The position numbers and the translations under genes were made by a program. 64,000 bases of DNA from Phaeobacter gallaeciensis DSM 26640. GTDB taxonomy: Bacteria; Pseudomonadota; Alphaproteobacteria; Rhodobacterales; Rhodobacteraceae. The notes beneath the pieces were generated by a model. It did no database searches, had not been told where the DNA came from, and was given only the letters and a program-made list of their open reading frames with translations. Positions 34,453-41,243 of this stretch are shown here, one piece after another; the first letter of the stretch is position 1; every line of letters starts with the position of its first letter. Location of the stretch: positions 13,776 to 77,775 of the forward strand of contig NC_023141.1 in the NCBI RefSeq assembly GCF_000511385.1, in the 5' to 3' direction.

Positions 34453-34519
34453 CTGACACTCCCCTCATAGCTGCACGCCAGAGAATGTTTATCGAAACAC
34501 AAGATGAAGGATCTACAAA

Positions 34520-34714
34520 ATGGCACAAGCTCTGAAACTGCGCGTTAAAACCGGCGAAAAAGACGGCAAAAACTTCTGGAACACCTGCGGGGTTCTCTTC
34601 CTGAACACCGACGACAACGGCAACGTCACTTCGGTCACAGTGAAGCACGACATGTTCCCCGGTGTGGAAATGGCTGCGTTCCCTGCCAAACCGAAGGAGG
34701 AAGATCAGGAATAA
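34520..34714 (+). CDS. Small hypothetical protein, paralogue of the product at 33430
   Basis: This 64-residue acidic-tailed protein matches the one at 33430 in layout and in the AFPAK ending. Its 5' region carries the double inverted repeat at 34382-34452 and it is followed by a terminator. The monocistronic arrangement with strong signals on both sides suggests dose-controlled expression. Function unknown. Confidence 0.65.
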   Translation: MAQALKLRVKTGEKDGKNFWNTCGVLFLNTDDNGNVTSVTVKHDMFPGVEMAAFPAKPKEEDQE

Positions 34715-34729
34715 GGCGCTAACGCACCT

Positions 34730-34753
34730 GGGCGGTCGAGAGACCGCCCTTTC
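34730..34753 (+). terminator. Rho-independent terminator
   Basis: GGGCGGTC and GACCGCCC form an 8-bp stem around a GAGA loop, followed by TTTC. It lies 15 nt after the stop of the small gene at 34520. Confidence 0.8.
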
Positions 34754-34849
34754 CCGTGTTCGGGAAGCCGCGCGCGGCAGGGCGGGTCGTGCAGGGCTAA
34801 GTGCCCTGCCCTACTCCGCCTCATAACGATGCCTGGACAGGCATCGAGC

Positions 34850-35108
34850 CTTGGGGTTCGGGCAAGCCGAACGCCGCTTCGGCTGTTTGGCGGCAGGGAT
34901 GCCGCCGCCAGCAAGCAAAATAGACATTCCCGTGTTGGCGGCTGCGCCGCCTGCCCGCGCCAGTCATGTCGATTTGGCCCGCTGGCTCCTAATCCTTTCT
35001 TTCATCGCATTCGAGGTTTCAGGAGCAGGCGCATTCGCGCTGTCCAAAAACCCCGATGCCCATTTTTGGCACCAGACCGAAACGGGCGCACCACAAAGGA
35101 GCATTCTC
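34850..35108 (+). promoter_or_regulatory. Structured multi-hairpin leader 2, with covarying hairpin element A copy 5
   Basis: The first hairpin is GTTCGG-gcaag-CCGAAC near 34855, the second GGCGGC-agggat-GCCGCC near 34890. Element A is third. Its left arm 34908-34928 (CCAGC, GC, AAAT, GACAT in order) pairs with 34963-34985 in matching order. Its core runs from CCGTGT (34930) through GGCGGC-tgc-GCCGCC to CCGCGCCA (34955). From about 34990 to 35100 the sequence is nearly identical to 36642-36752 in leader 3. It ends with CACCACAAAGGAG, the ribosome-binding site of the gene at 35109. The in-frame extension of that gene through this leader is not credible as protein, because leader 3 keeps the DNA while the downstream gene is unrelated. 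Confidence 0.78.
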
Positions 35109-35531
35109 ATGGGAACCACCATTTTCACCACCGACAAACCGCGTGAGGCTGTTATCGCAGACCAGCTTGCGCCGCTGGAAATCGTCGCCACGTCTTTTGG
35201 CGATACCTCAGCCGTTGCCGCTGTCCGCATTCCCTTGGCCGACGAGAACACCGAAGATTTTCGCCGCGTCTATGACTTGGCCGACACGGATCAAACCGTG
35301 ACCGTTGCCATCGTGATCAAACACGAAGGCAGCTTGAACGGAACTGGCACCCGCAACGTGTCGTGGAAGGAAATGCCCGAAGATATGAACCCGTATTATT
35401 CAGGCGGCGCTACCAAATCCCTCTTGGACAAGCTGACCCCGCTTTTGCCCTTCCCTGCCAGCGCGAACACCGGCGCGCTTCCTTTGCATTGGGCGCACGA
35501 TTGGCGCACCGCAGCACGAGCGGCGCAATGA
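35109..35531 (+). CDS. Hypothetical protein, first gene of second leading-region-like operon
   Basis: This 140-residue soluble protein belongs to no family I recognise. I placed the start at the ATG 35109, 8 nt after AAAGGAG in the shared leader; the reading frame continues upstream but only through duplicated structured leader DNA. It heads a three-gene operon with ATGA overlaps. It is the only gene apart from the ArdC gene with the 110-nt duplicated leader, which suggests co-regulation with anti-restriction. Confidence 0.68.
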   Translation: MGTTIFTTDKPREAVIADQLAPLEIVATSFGDTSAVAAVRIPLADENTEDFRRVYDLADTDQTVTVAIVIKHEGSLNGTGTRNVSWKEMPEDMNPYYSGGATKSLLDKLTPLLPFPASANTGALPLHWAHDWRTAARAAQ

Positions 35532-35863
35532 GTTTTCCAGATCACTACCAGATCACCGAGCGCACCCGTTTCCGGGTGCGCTACGAGATCCACCCTGGCC
35601 GCGAGTTTGCGGCGACTGGCGTTTATTGGTTGCGAGGGTTTGAGACCGTCGAAGATTGCCAGCGCGCCTACGTCGCGGCGCGTCAGGCGTCCGGTCTTGG
35701 CGCGTCTCAGTTTGGGGAGGGAAACCTATTCGACCAAGCGGGCCAGCACCTTGCTCGTATCAGCTACAATGGGCGGCTTTGGTCCCCTGTACCTTGGCAT
35801 CGCGGACTTGCCCCACTTGCTGAAGCCCCTGAAATCACCCCGCAGGGGGATCACGCCCAATGA
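35528..35863 (+). CDS. Hypothetical protein
   Basis: This 111-residue protein has an FRVRYEIHPGREF start and a central YVAARQASGLGASQF segment. No family is recognised. It overlaps the preceding stop (ATGA) and its own stop overlaps the next start in the same way, so it is translated as part of a coupled operon. No signal peptide or membrane segment is visible. Confidence 0.65.
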   Translation: MSFPDHYQITERTRFRVRYEIHPGREFAATGVYWLRGFETVEDCQRAYVAARQASGLGASQFGEGNLFDQAGQHLARISYNGRLWSPVPWHRGLAPLAEAPEITPQGDHAQ

Positions 35864-36147
35864 GTGCCAACACCTTTTACAACATCATCATGACCGGCGT
35901 TTACCCGCCGGTCTATCTTGCCGATTTTCTGGACAGACCAAAGGCGGAACGCGCCGTTGCGGCTTTAAATGCTCAGTTCGGGGATGCTTCTATCGGACGG
36001 TCTTTTGAAATCACCACTGGCCTTGGCGACCATGTATCTGGCTGGCAGGATATGACCCGCGAAACGTGGCATCACATGCTGGACACCATCACCAAGGCTG
36101 TGCGGGAGCAAGTCGAAATGGATCTGTTCATAGGGGCCGCGATGTAG
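35860..36147 (+). CDS. Hypothetical protein
   Basis: This 95-residue protein, last of the operon, starts with a tyrosine-rich segment (NIIMTGVYPPVYLADFL) and is helical afterwards. No family is recognised. A hairpin repeat of Rhodobacteraceae type follows 15 nt downstream. Confidence 0.63.
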   Translation: MSANTFYNIIMTGVYPPVYLADFLDRPKAERAVAALNAQFGDASIGRSFEITTGLGDHVSGWQDMTRETWHHMLDTITKAVREQVEMDLFIGAAM

Positions 36148-36162
36148 TCAGAGTTTTTCCTT

Positions 36163-36222
36163 ATCATCTTTCCTTAAATATCCTTGGGGGAGCGCCAAAG
36201 GCGCGGGGGCAGACAGCCCCCT
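36163..36222. repeat. Rhodobacteraceae-type 3'-end hairpin repeat, copy 2
   Basis: The run ATCATCTTTCC, TTAAATATCCTTGGGGG and GCGCC-aaag-GCGC, followed by GGGGGC-agaca-GCCCCC, matches copies at 32595 and 50871. It follows the second small-gene operon and probably ends its transcript. Confidence 0.65.
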
Positions 36223-36289
36223 GCCCTTGTCGGCGCTGCCATAACGACGAGTCGTTGTGTTCTGTTGGCCCCTGCCCCGGCCTGTTGGC

Positions 36290-36460
36290 CGTGTCACCGC
36301 GCCCTAGGCTTCAGCCGGTTATCCGGCTTGCGCCCAGAACGTCACGCTCCTGTGCGAGCTGATCCAATAGTCCTGGTCGCGTCTCACCGAGCCGCGCCCC
36401 GTCCTTTGTCTCATGCCCGCCCAGGACCGCGCCGATCTGCCCATTCGGGTGACGGTCGCA
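36290..36460 (+). repeat. Block R, copy 3, with upstream hairpin
   Basis: AGCCGG-ttat-CCGGCT (36313-36328) is followed by the more divergent third copy of the 49-nt block (36412-36460). The order and spacing match copy 2 at 33894-34063. A terminator follows directly and then leader 3. Confidence 0.6.
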
Positions 36461-36468
36461 TGGGGCAG

Positions 36469-36494
36469 CGGATCGTTAGCGATCCGGTTTTTTT
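36469..36494 (+). terminator. Rho-independent terminator before the ArdC leader
   Basis: CGGATCG and CGATCCG (36469-36475 and 36480-36486) form a 7-bp stem with a TTAG loop, followed by GTTTTTTT. It insulates leader 3 from upstream transcription. Confidence 0.85.
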
Positions 36495-36497
36495 GGT

Positions 36498-36757
36498 GTC
36501 TTGGGGTTCGGCAGAGCCGAACGCCGCGGCGACACGTTTGCGGCAGGGATGCCGCCGTGATCAATGAAAATAGACAGGGCCGTGTTGGCGGCTGTGCCGC
36601 CTGCCCGCACCAACCCCGTCGATTTTCCCTGATCACTCCCAATCCTTTCTTTCATCGCATTCGAGGTTTCAGGAGCAGGCGCATTCGCGCTGTCCAAAAA
36701 CCCCGATGCCCATTTTTGGCACCAGACCGAAACGGGCGCACCACAAGGAGGCCAGAC
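36498..36757 (+). promoter_or_regulatory. Structured multi-hairpin leader 3, with covarying hairpin element A copy 4
   Basis: The order is the same as in leader 2: GTTCGG-cagag-CCGAAC near 36505, GCGGC-agggat-GCCGC near 36541, then element A. The arms of A are 36558-36579 and 36613-36635: TGATCA, GAAAAT, GAC and GGG each pair with their complements in matching order, 18 of 22 positions. The core is CCGTGT (36580), GGCGGC-tgt-GCCGCC, CCGCACCA (36605). The last 110 nt are almost identical to leader 2, up to the ribosome-binding AAGGAGG of the ArdC gene. Confidence 0.8.
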
Positions 36758-37639
36758 ATGGCAAAAGCACGGTTCGACATTAAGCAGCACGTTACTGACA
36801 CCATCATTAAGCAGATCGAGGCAGGCACCCCGCCTTGGCGCAAACCGTGGACGGGTGACATGGCAGGCGCATCTTTTCCGTTGCGGCACAATGGCGAGAA
36901 GTATCAGGGCGTCAATGTGTTGATGCTTTGGGCGACGGCCATGATGCACGGCTATCAGTCCGCGCGCTGGATGACATTCAAGCAAGCTCTGGAATTGGGC
37001 GGCTGCGTCAAAAAGGGCGCGAAGTCCACGAAATCGGTCTACTATGGAACCTATGAAAAGGAGGTCGATGGCGAGGCAGAGACCGTGCGCGTGGTCAAGT
37101 ATTTCAGCGTTTTCAACGTGGATCAGATCGAAGGCTTGCCCGAGGAATACTATATCCGCCCCGAACCGCCCCGCGATCTTGGCACCGAAGCGAACCCGGA
37201 GCTTGATTCATTCTTTGACGCTATCGGCGCTGAGATTGTCACCAGCGATAAGCCGCAAGCTTACTATGACCCGAAGAACGATCAGGTTCATATGCCACCT
37301 GTTGCCACGTTCTACGATGCAGCCGGATACTACGGCACCTTGAGCCATGAAATCGGGCATTATGTCTTGGCCGATCACCGCATTGGCACCCAGAAGAAGT
37401 TTGCGAACCGTGCCGAGTATTCAATGGGCGAACTTGAAGCCGAGATTTTCAGCGCATTTCTTGCCGTTCATCTTGGGTTTGAGCCGCATTTTGATCAGAC
37501 CGCAGCTTATGTTGAAGGCTGGCTGAAAGCACTCAAGGACGACAAGAACGCTATTTTCAAGGCGGCAGCACAGGCCCAGAAAGCTTTTGACTACGTGCTG
37601 GGCAAGCAGAGCGTGGCCGCAGTGTCGGAGGCAGCGTAA
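36758..37639 (+). CDS. ardC: ArdC-family anti-restriction protein
   Basis: This 293-residue protein has the ArdC N-terminal single-strand-DNA-binding domain (start FDIKQHVTDTIIKQIEAG, PPWRKPW, and a YQGVNVLML segment near 49-57). The C-terminal metallopeptidase-like domain has HEIGH at 197-201 and a downstream glutamate in GELEAE as probable third zinc ligand. ArdC proteins bind single-stranded plasmid DNA and protect incoming DNA from restriction. The ATG at 36758 follows AAGGAGG. It heads a two-gene operon behind structured leader 3 and points toward the relaxase region, as expected for a leading-region gene. Confidence 0.9.
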   Translation: MAKARFDIKQHVTDTIIKQIEAGTPPWRKPWTGDMAGASFPLRHNGEKYQGVNVLMLWATAMMHGYQSARWMTFKQALELGGCVKKGAKSTKSVYYGTYEKEVDGEAETVRVVKYFSVFNVDQIEGLPEEYYIRPEPPRDLGTEANPELDSFFDAIGAEIVTSDKPQAYYDPKNDQVHMPPVATFYDAAGYYGTLSHEIGHYVLADHRIGTQKKFANRAEYSMGELEAEIFSAFLAVHLGFEPHFDQTAAYVEGWLKALKDDKNAIFKAAAQAQKAFDYVLGKQSVAAVSEAA

Positions 37640-38226
37640 TGGGCTGGACCTGTCTTCACACCCCGCCCCACGACGAGAAGGCCGAAATTGAGCGTCTTGT
37701 GACATACGAGAATGAGGATCGGGCCATGCGGCCCATCCTCACCACCCGCAAGGGATCAGTTTGGTATGTCGCCGTTGAAGTGACCTGTAAAACAGAGGAA
37801 ACCGAAACCTATGGATACACCCGCGATAGCTTGGGCCGGTATGTTTTTGCAGCCGTGATCCTGACCCGTCGCGGTGGTGGCGAATGGTGCTACAAGGACA
37901 TGGAGGAAAGCATGGGTCCATGTGAGGCAATGGCCCCCAAGAAGTTGCTTGACCTGTTGAGCGAAACTGACCGTGAATATGCCGTGTCGTGGCGAGAGCG
38001 TTGCCGGAAAAATGCGGCATTGGTGAGCCGGAAGGTCAATCACGGTGACGTTGTTCGTTTTGAGCAGCCTTTGACCTTTGGTGACGGAATCGAGCGCCAG
38101 ACGTTCAAGGTTATCAAAGAGCGTTTTGCGGGATACCGCCGTGCAACCACATGCTTTGAATGTGTGGACACAGGCACGACATGCCGCATCAGTCGATTCA
38201 TGCAACGCAACTGGTCGAAAGTTTAG
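37639..38226 (+). CDS. Hypothetical protein co-transcribed with ardC
   Basis: This 195-residue protein starts one base inside the ardC stop (TAATG), so translation is coupled. It contains GYTRDSLGRY near residue 59, which resembles YHVTRDSLGQY in the small product at 30770, and a cysteine-rich end (CFECVDTGTTC). I do not recognise a named family with confidence. Coupling to ardC suggests an anti-defence or single-strand-DNA role. Confidence 0.7.
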   Translation: MGWTCLHTPPHDEKAEIERLVTYENEDRAMRPILTTRKGSVWYVAVEVTCKTEETETYGYTRDSLGRYVFAAVILTRRGGGEWCYKDMEESMGPCEAMAPKKLLDLLSETDREYAVSWRERCRKNAALVSRKVNHGDVVRFEQPLTFGDGIERQTFKVIKERFAGYRRATTCFECVDTGTTCRISRFMQRNWSKV

Positions 38227-38291
38227 CCAGCCTAAAAAGATCGAAAGAAAGGACCGTCAGCGCGGCCCTTTCTTATGTGCTGGCATTGAAA

Positions 38292-38415
38292 ATTGGGGCG
38301 AGACCGAGCTTCGCCCTGCCTCGCCCCAATCTAACCTTTGGTCAGATTTGAAATTGGGTTTGAAACCTCCCTGACGGGCGATTTCAAACCGTGGGCAGCG
38401 CTAAGAGCGCTGCCC
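38292..38415. terminator. Three consecutive strong hairpins between convergent genes
   Basis: ATTGGGGCGAG/CTCGCCCCAAT (38292-38302 and 38320-38330), GGTTTGAAA/TTTCAAACC (about 38358-38391) and GGGCAGCGCT-aag-AGCGCTGCCC (about 38393-38415) are all perfect stems. They lie between the ardC operon and a minus-strand gene, so they may terminate both. Three in a row is more than termination needs. Confidence 0.6.
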
Positions 38416-38613
38416 TGCCCGTTCGAGATAGATGATCTCGTTTTTGATCTTGCTGAATGGTACTGTCCAGGCAACGCAGAGCTTCCCGTCTTGTCCACGG
38501 TATCTCTGCCCCACTTCCAACAGCTCATCATTGATCCGCATGGAGATCTTCAACCTGTCAGGCCATTTCTGTCTGCCAACCTTTGCCGCGTTCATGGCTT
38601 CCCTTTCTGTCAC
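38401..38613 (-). CDS. Small hypothetical protein, paralogue of the product at 49997
   Basis: This 70-residue protein shares its C-terminal 45 residues with the one encoded at 49997. Common features are an LKISMRIN- or LSISIKVD-like start, EVGxRYRxxDG, LCVAW(T/S)VP and NEIIYL or DEIIFL. The tryptophan-containing core suggests a small beta domain. It lies about 140 nt downstream of the inverted covarying hairpin at 38751-38808. Function unknown. Confidence 0.68.
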   Translation of the reverse strand: MTEREAMNAAKVGRQKWPDRLKISMRINDELLEVGQRYRGQDGKLCVAWTVPFSKIKNEIIYLERAGQRS

Positions 38614-38750
38614 GGCGCTATCAACACGCGACTAACTGTCCGCATTGGCGGGGCCTCGCGCCTTTGTCCTGAAAAACCCCACGGTTTTTCGGGGGCAAAG
38701 GAGGGAGGGCAACGCCCGACCGACGACTTTGGGCGGAGGGGTCAAGGGGG

Positions 38751-38808
38751 CAATCTGTCTATGGTGCGGCCCGCAGCGCATAGCGCGAGGACACGGTTAG
38801 ACAGATTG
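38751..38808 (-). repeat. Covarying hairpin element A, copy 3 (inverted)
   Basis: Perfect 11-bp arms CAATCTGTCTA (38751-38761) and TAGACAGATTG (38798-38808) enclose the reverse complement of the conserved core. CCGCACCA (complement at 38762-38769), a GCGC-tat-GCGC hairpin and CCGTGT (complement at 38791-38796) follow. The inner core is nearly identical to copy 2 at 29008, whose arms are unrelated. This copy faces the minus-strand gene at 38613. Confidence 0.85.
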
Positions 38809-38980
38809 ACGCCAGCTTTGCTGGCGCTTGCCCCTTTACGCCTTTGACGAAAGGTGGCGGCGGACCAACCAAACGAATGTCGCGCGCCTTGGCGCGTGCC
38901 CGCGCATTCTTTCACAAGCATGTTGTCACATTGCTTGGATTCTGCCATGAGTTGTGCATGTCAATAGAAGGTTATTGGTG

Positions 38981-39406
38981 ATGAAAACTAGTTTACAGCT
39001 TTCGCTTGCAATGAGCCTCATTGCAGCTGCAACGCCTGCGCTCGCAGGCTCACAATGGGCACAATCCATTTCGCGTGGAATGACCGTGTTTTCCTATGCA
39101 GAAGACAGTTATTCAATCACGCTGGCTTGCGATCCTGATCGAGTGTTTGGCGACAAATCGAACGCCACTCTTTCAGTTCAGTTCGCAAAGCACCCTGCCC
39201 CGGCGCAGGTGGTGCTGCTGGCGCAATCTGGTGAACAGGCAGCATTCACAGTTGAGAATGGTGTCGTGTCTGAGTTCAAAGCTGACGAGGAACAGTGGGC
39301 AAAGATGGTGGCGATCATTGGCGAAGGCGGTGATTATGCTTTCGTAACCAGTCAGGATTCATTGCAATTGTCAGGTATGGAGCCAATCCCTGACATGTCT
39401 TGCTGA
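38981..39406 (+). CDS. Secreted hypothetical protein
   Basis: This 141-residue protein has a typical Sec signal peptide (MKTSLQLSLAMSLIAAATPALA). A mature domain of about 120 residues follows, with two cysteines, CDPD near residue 49 and a C-terminal C. No family is recognised. I chose the ATG at 38981 because it begins exactly at the signal peptide; an upstream in-frame start at 38954 adds a basic leader. It faces the partition operon across a shared terminator. Confidence 0.7.
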   Translation: MKTSLQLSLAMSLIAAATPALAGSQWAQSISRGMTVFSYAEDSYSITLACDPDRVFGDKSNATLSVQFAKHPAPAQVVLLAQSGEQAAFTVENGVVSEFKADEEQWAKMVAIIGEGGDYAFVTSQDSLQLSGMEPIPDMSC

Positions 39407-39409
39407 TCG

Positions 39410-39435
39410 GAATGACCCGCTTTTGCGGGTCATTC
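39410..39435. terminator. Bidirectional terminator
   Basis: Perfect 11-bp arms GAATGACCCGC and GCGGGTCATTC enclose TTTT. It follows the secreted-protein stop by 3 nt. The right arm overlaps the stop codon of the minus-strand partition gene. Confidence 0.8.
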
Positions 39436-40095
39436 CTTTGTAAGCTGCGCGAGCATTTCCGCGCCAAGAAATGCGCTCATGATCTTGTTTTCGGACAAAA
39501 GTCCCAACGGATCATCAAAGAGAGTTTGAGCATCACTGATCATTGTTACGTCAAGCGCAAGATACTTCCGTTCAGGCCGCGTTCCACTATCAGCCGATTG
39601 ATCGAGCAAAAGCTTCGCGTCTGACAGCAGCTCATCGAGCTTGCCTGCTTTCCAGCGATTGCGCAGGGCTTCGGTGCTTCTTTTCAGATACGCTGCAATC
39701 ACATATTCCCTGTCTTTACTTATCGTCTCCGCAAGCTTCCCTGCCCTGCTATCCATCAAGGTATTGATTGGCACATGCAGGGTCATCTTGCGAGTGATGG
39801 GTTGCGTGGCGCTCGCGGTGTTAGCTTTTTCCGGGTTTGTTTCTGGCTTTGGCGCGGTTGTGGTGGCCGGTTGGGGTTTGGGCTCTTTTGCTTCGGGTTT
39901 TGTGCGCTTTGGCTGTTTGCGCGTTTTGGCGGGTTCCGCTGGCTTTTCTTTGGCCTCTGCGTGATTGCCCGCCACACTGCGCATTCGTTCCTGATGCTCT
40001 CGACTTGATTGGACGAGTTTTTCGACTGATTTGTTTTCCGGGCGCTGCGAGGCAGGGCTAGGAGCTACTTTCAGGGGGATACGGCGTCGGGTCAT
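39430..40095 (-). CDS. Probable partition partner of ParA
   Basis: This 221-residue protein has a basic, lysine/proline/alanine-rich disordered N-terminal half. Its C-terminal half starts with KMTLHVPINTLMDSRAG and resembles a ribbon-helix-helix-type DNA-binding start. It overlaps the ParA gene by an ATGA. Small basic proteins in this position serve as centromere-binding ParB analogues of type Ib-like systems. The assignment rests on position and composition; there is no ParB/Spo0J motif. Confidence 0.6.
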   Translation of the reverse strand: MTRRRIPLKVAPSPASQRPENKSVEKLVQSSREHQERMRSVAGNHAEAKEKPAEPAKTRKQPKRTKPEAKEPKPQPATTTAPKPETNPEKANTASATQPITRKMTLHVPINTLMDSRAGKLAETISKDREYVIAAYLKRSTEALRNRWKAGKLDELLSDAKLLLDQSADSGTRPERKYLALDVTMISDAQTLFDDPLGLLSENKIMSAFLGAEMLAQLTKE

Positions 40096-40856
40096 TCCTT
40101 CGTCCCCTCAATGATTTCATCATAAAGGCTGACGGCGATTTGTGTCAGATCTTCGAAATTGTTCGCCATAAGAGTGCCAGCACGCGCTTGTCGGTGCGCG
40201 TTCTCAGCGACCGGCAATGGGCCGTGATAAAGCAGATGTTCGAGAATACGACTGTTTGGGATCATTGTGTCCAGGTGCGGCGTTTGCAGAATGTTGTCCA
40301 GCACTTCCTTATCTCGCTTTGGGAGCGATCCGGATTTACCAACACCCGCAGCAGCTTGAATGATTTTTGTGGGGACATTGGCAATGACCGAGCGGACCTG
40401 CGGAAATCTTTCGTTTTTAGCTAATGTTGCTTGAAGCTCCGCCATCCATTCAAAAGCCGATAGGACAAGCCGCCACTCAGCTTGCGCTGGTCGAGCCGGG
40501 ATCAGAACCATATCAGCCGCAATAGCATAGTCCTCAGTGCTTTCATAACTGCCGGGGCGCGTGTCGAAGATAACGAGATCGGTGCCGCTTTCTTCGAGCT
40601 GTTCAAGGCGCTCATATAGTGCTTCGACATTTTCAGGCGGTTCGTCAATTTGCAAATGCTCTGGCCAATCAGGCTTTTCGACATGACCCCAATCCGCGTC
40701 CATGTAGGCAGGCTGCCAGCTCAAAAGCTGCTTGTTCACGTCACCGTCGAACATTTGAACCTTCTGTCCCTTGGCAAGCGCTGCGCTCGCGATTGTCATG
40801 GCAAGCGTGGTTTTGCCTGACCCGCCTTTGGTTTGAATGAGAGTGATAACTTTCAT
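40092..40856 (-). CDS. parA: ParA-family partition ATPase
   Basis: This 254-residue protein has the deviant Walker A motif KGGSGKTTLA near residue 11, FDGDVNKQ near 37, and VIFDTRPG near 94 (Walker B). It is the type of short ParA without an N-terminal DNA-binding domain. I chose the ATG at 40856, which has AGGAAA upstream. It probably segregates the element together with the downstream partner protein. The likely centromere is the degenerate repeat array just upstream (40865-41185). Confidence 0.88.
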   Translation of the reverse strand: MKVITLIQTKGGSGKTTLAMTIASAALAKGQKVQMFDGDVNKQLLSWQPAYMDADWGHVEKPDWPEHLQIDEPPENVEALYERLEQLEESGTDLVIFDTRPGSYESTEDYAIAADMVLIPARPAQAEWRLVLSAFEWMAELQATLAKNERFPQVRSVIANVPTKIIQAAAGVGKSGSLPKRDKEVLDNILQTPHLDTMIPNSRILEHLLYHGPLPVAENAHRQARAGTLMANNFEDLTQIAVSLYDEIIEGTKE

Positions 40857-40864
40857 GATCTTTT

Positions 40865-41185
40865 CCTGCTCTATGTCGGCGCACCGTTGCACCGCTATTC
40901 CATTGCACTTTAGCGCCTAGTTGCTATCGCCCCGTTGCACCGAGGCTTTTTGGCACCGTAGCGCCGTCCCGTTGTTACGTCAATACACCACTCCGCCGTT
41001 GCTTCATGGCACCGTGCCGCCGTTACGCCTTGGCGGCTTAGCGTTGCAGCGCCTTAGCGCTCATATGTTACAGCACCGTCACACCTTGGCACCTGAGCTG
41101 CATCGCGCTTTGGCGTCGGTATGCCCTGTCACCTTTACCCCGCAGCACCGCAGCACCGCAGCACCTAAGCGCCGGATAATCGCCA
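40865..41185. repeat. Degenerate short-repeat array, candidate partition site
   Basis: About 300 nt upstream of parA are built from 20 or more variants of a unit close to TTGCACCG or TAGCGCCG, spaced about 9-12 nt apart. Examples are GTTGCACC, TGGCACC, TAGCGCC and, near 41145, three perfect AGCACCGC repeats. No reading frame is supported. Short helical-phase repeats next to parA are typical of centromeres and operator sites. It could also serve as an iteron set, but I see no replication initiator. Confidence 0.65.
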
Positions 41186-41243
41186 TTTTAGCCTGTGGGG
41201 AGCATGATCGCCCCTATCTTCCGTGTGTGTGCGTGTGAAGGCG

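Larger units (their letters stand above)
33640..34519. other. Gene-free structured stretch
   Basis: About 880 nt hold no convincing gene. Contents in order are an AGCTATTTAAC motif near 33768 (also at the virB promoter region), block R with its preceding hairpin (33894-34063), a GGCGGC-gaa-GCCGCC hairpin near 34071, and the double inverted repeat at 34382-34452. The density of secondary structure is striking for a region with no reading frame. Confidence 0.5.

Noticed and set aside
34730..34790. Sixth copy of the covarying hairpin, with CCCGTGT and CCGCGCG
   Set aside because: The left arm is already the right half of a clear terminator hairpin, and the pairing needs a bulge. The core match is partial.
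34851..35108. In-frame 86-codon extension of the gene at 35109
   Set aside because: The stretch is a structured leader. Most of it is duplicated before the unrelated ardC gene, and a strong ribosome-binding site precedes the ATG at 35109.
36413..36757. In-frame extension of ardC upstream of 36758
   Set aside because: It runs through block R, a terminator and the hairpin leader. ArdC homology starts at the ATG 36758, after AAGGAGG.
38742..38948. Minus-strand 68-codon frame
   Set aside because: It covers the perfect hairpin A copy 3 and has no ribosome-binding site.
41145..41170. CRISPR-like tandem repeats AGCACCGC
   Set aside because: Three very short, directly adjacent units without spacers, part of the larger degenerate array. 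No cas genes are in the window.
40865..41238. Plus-strand frame across the repeat array upstream of parA
   Set aside because: The translation is only a product of the short repeats. The array is better explained as a binding-site cluster.
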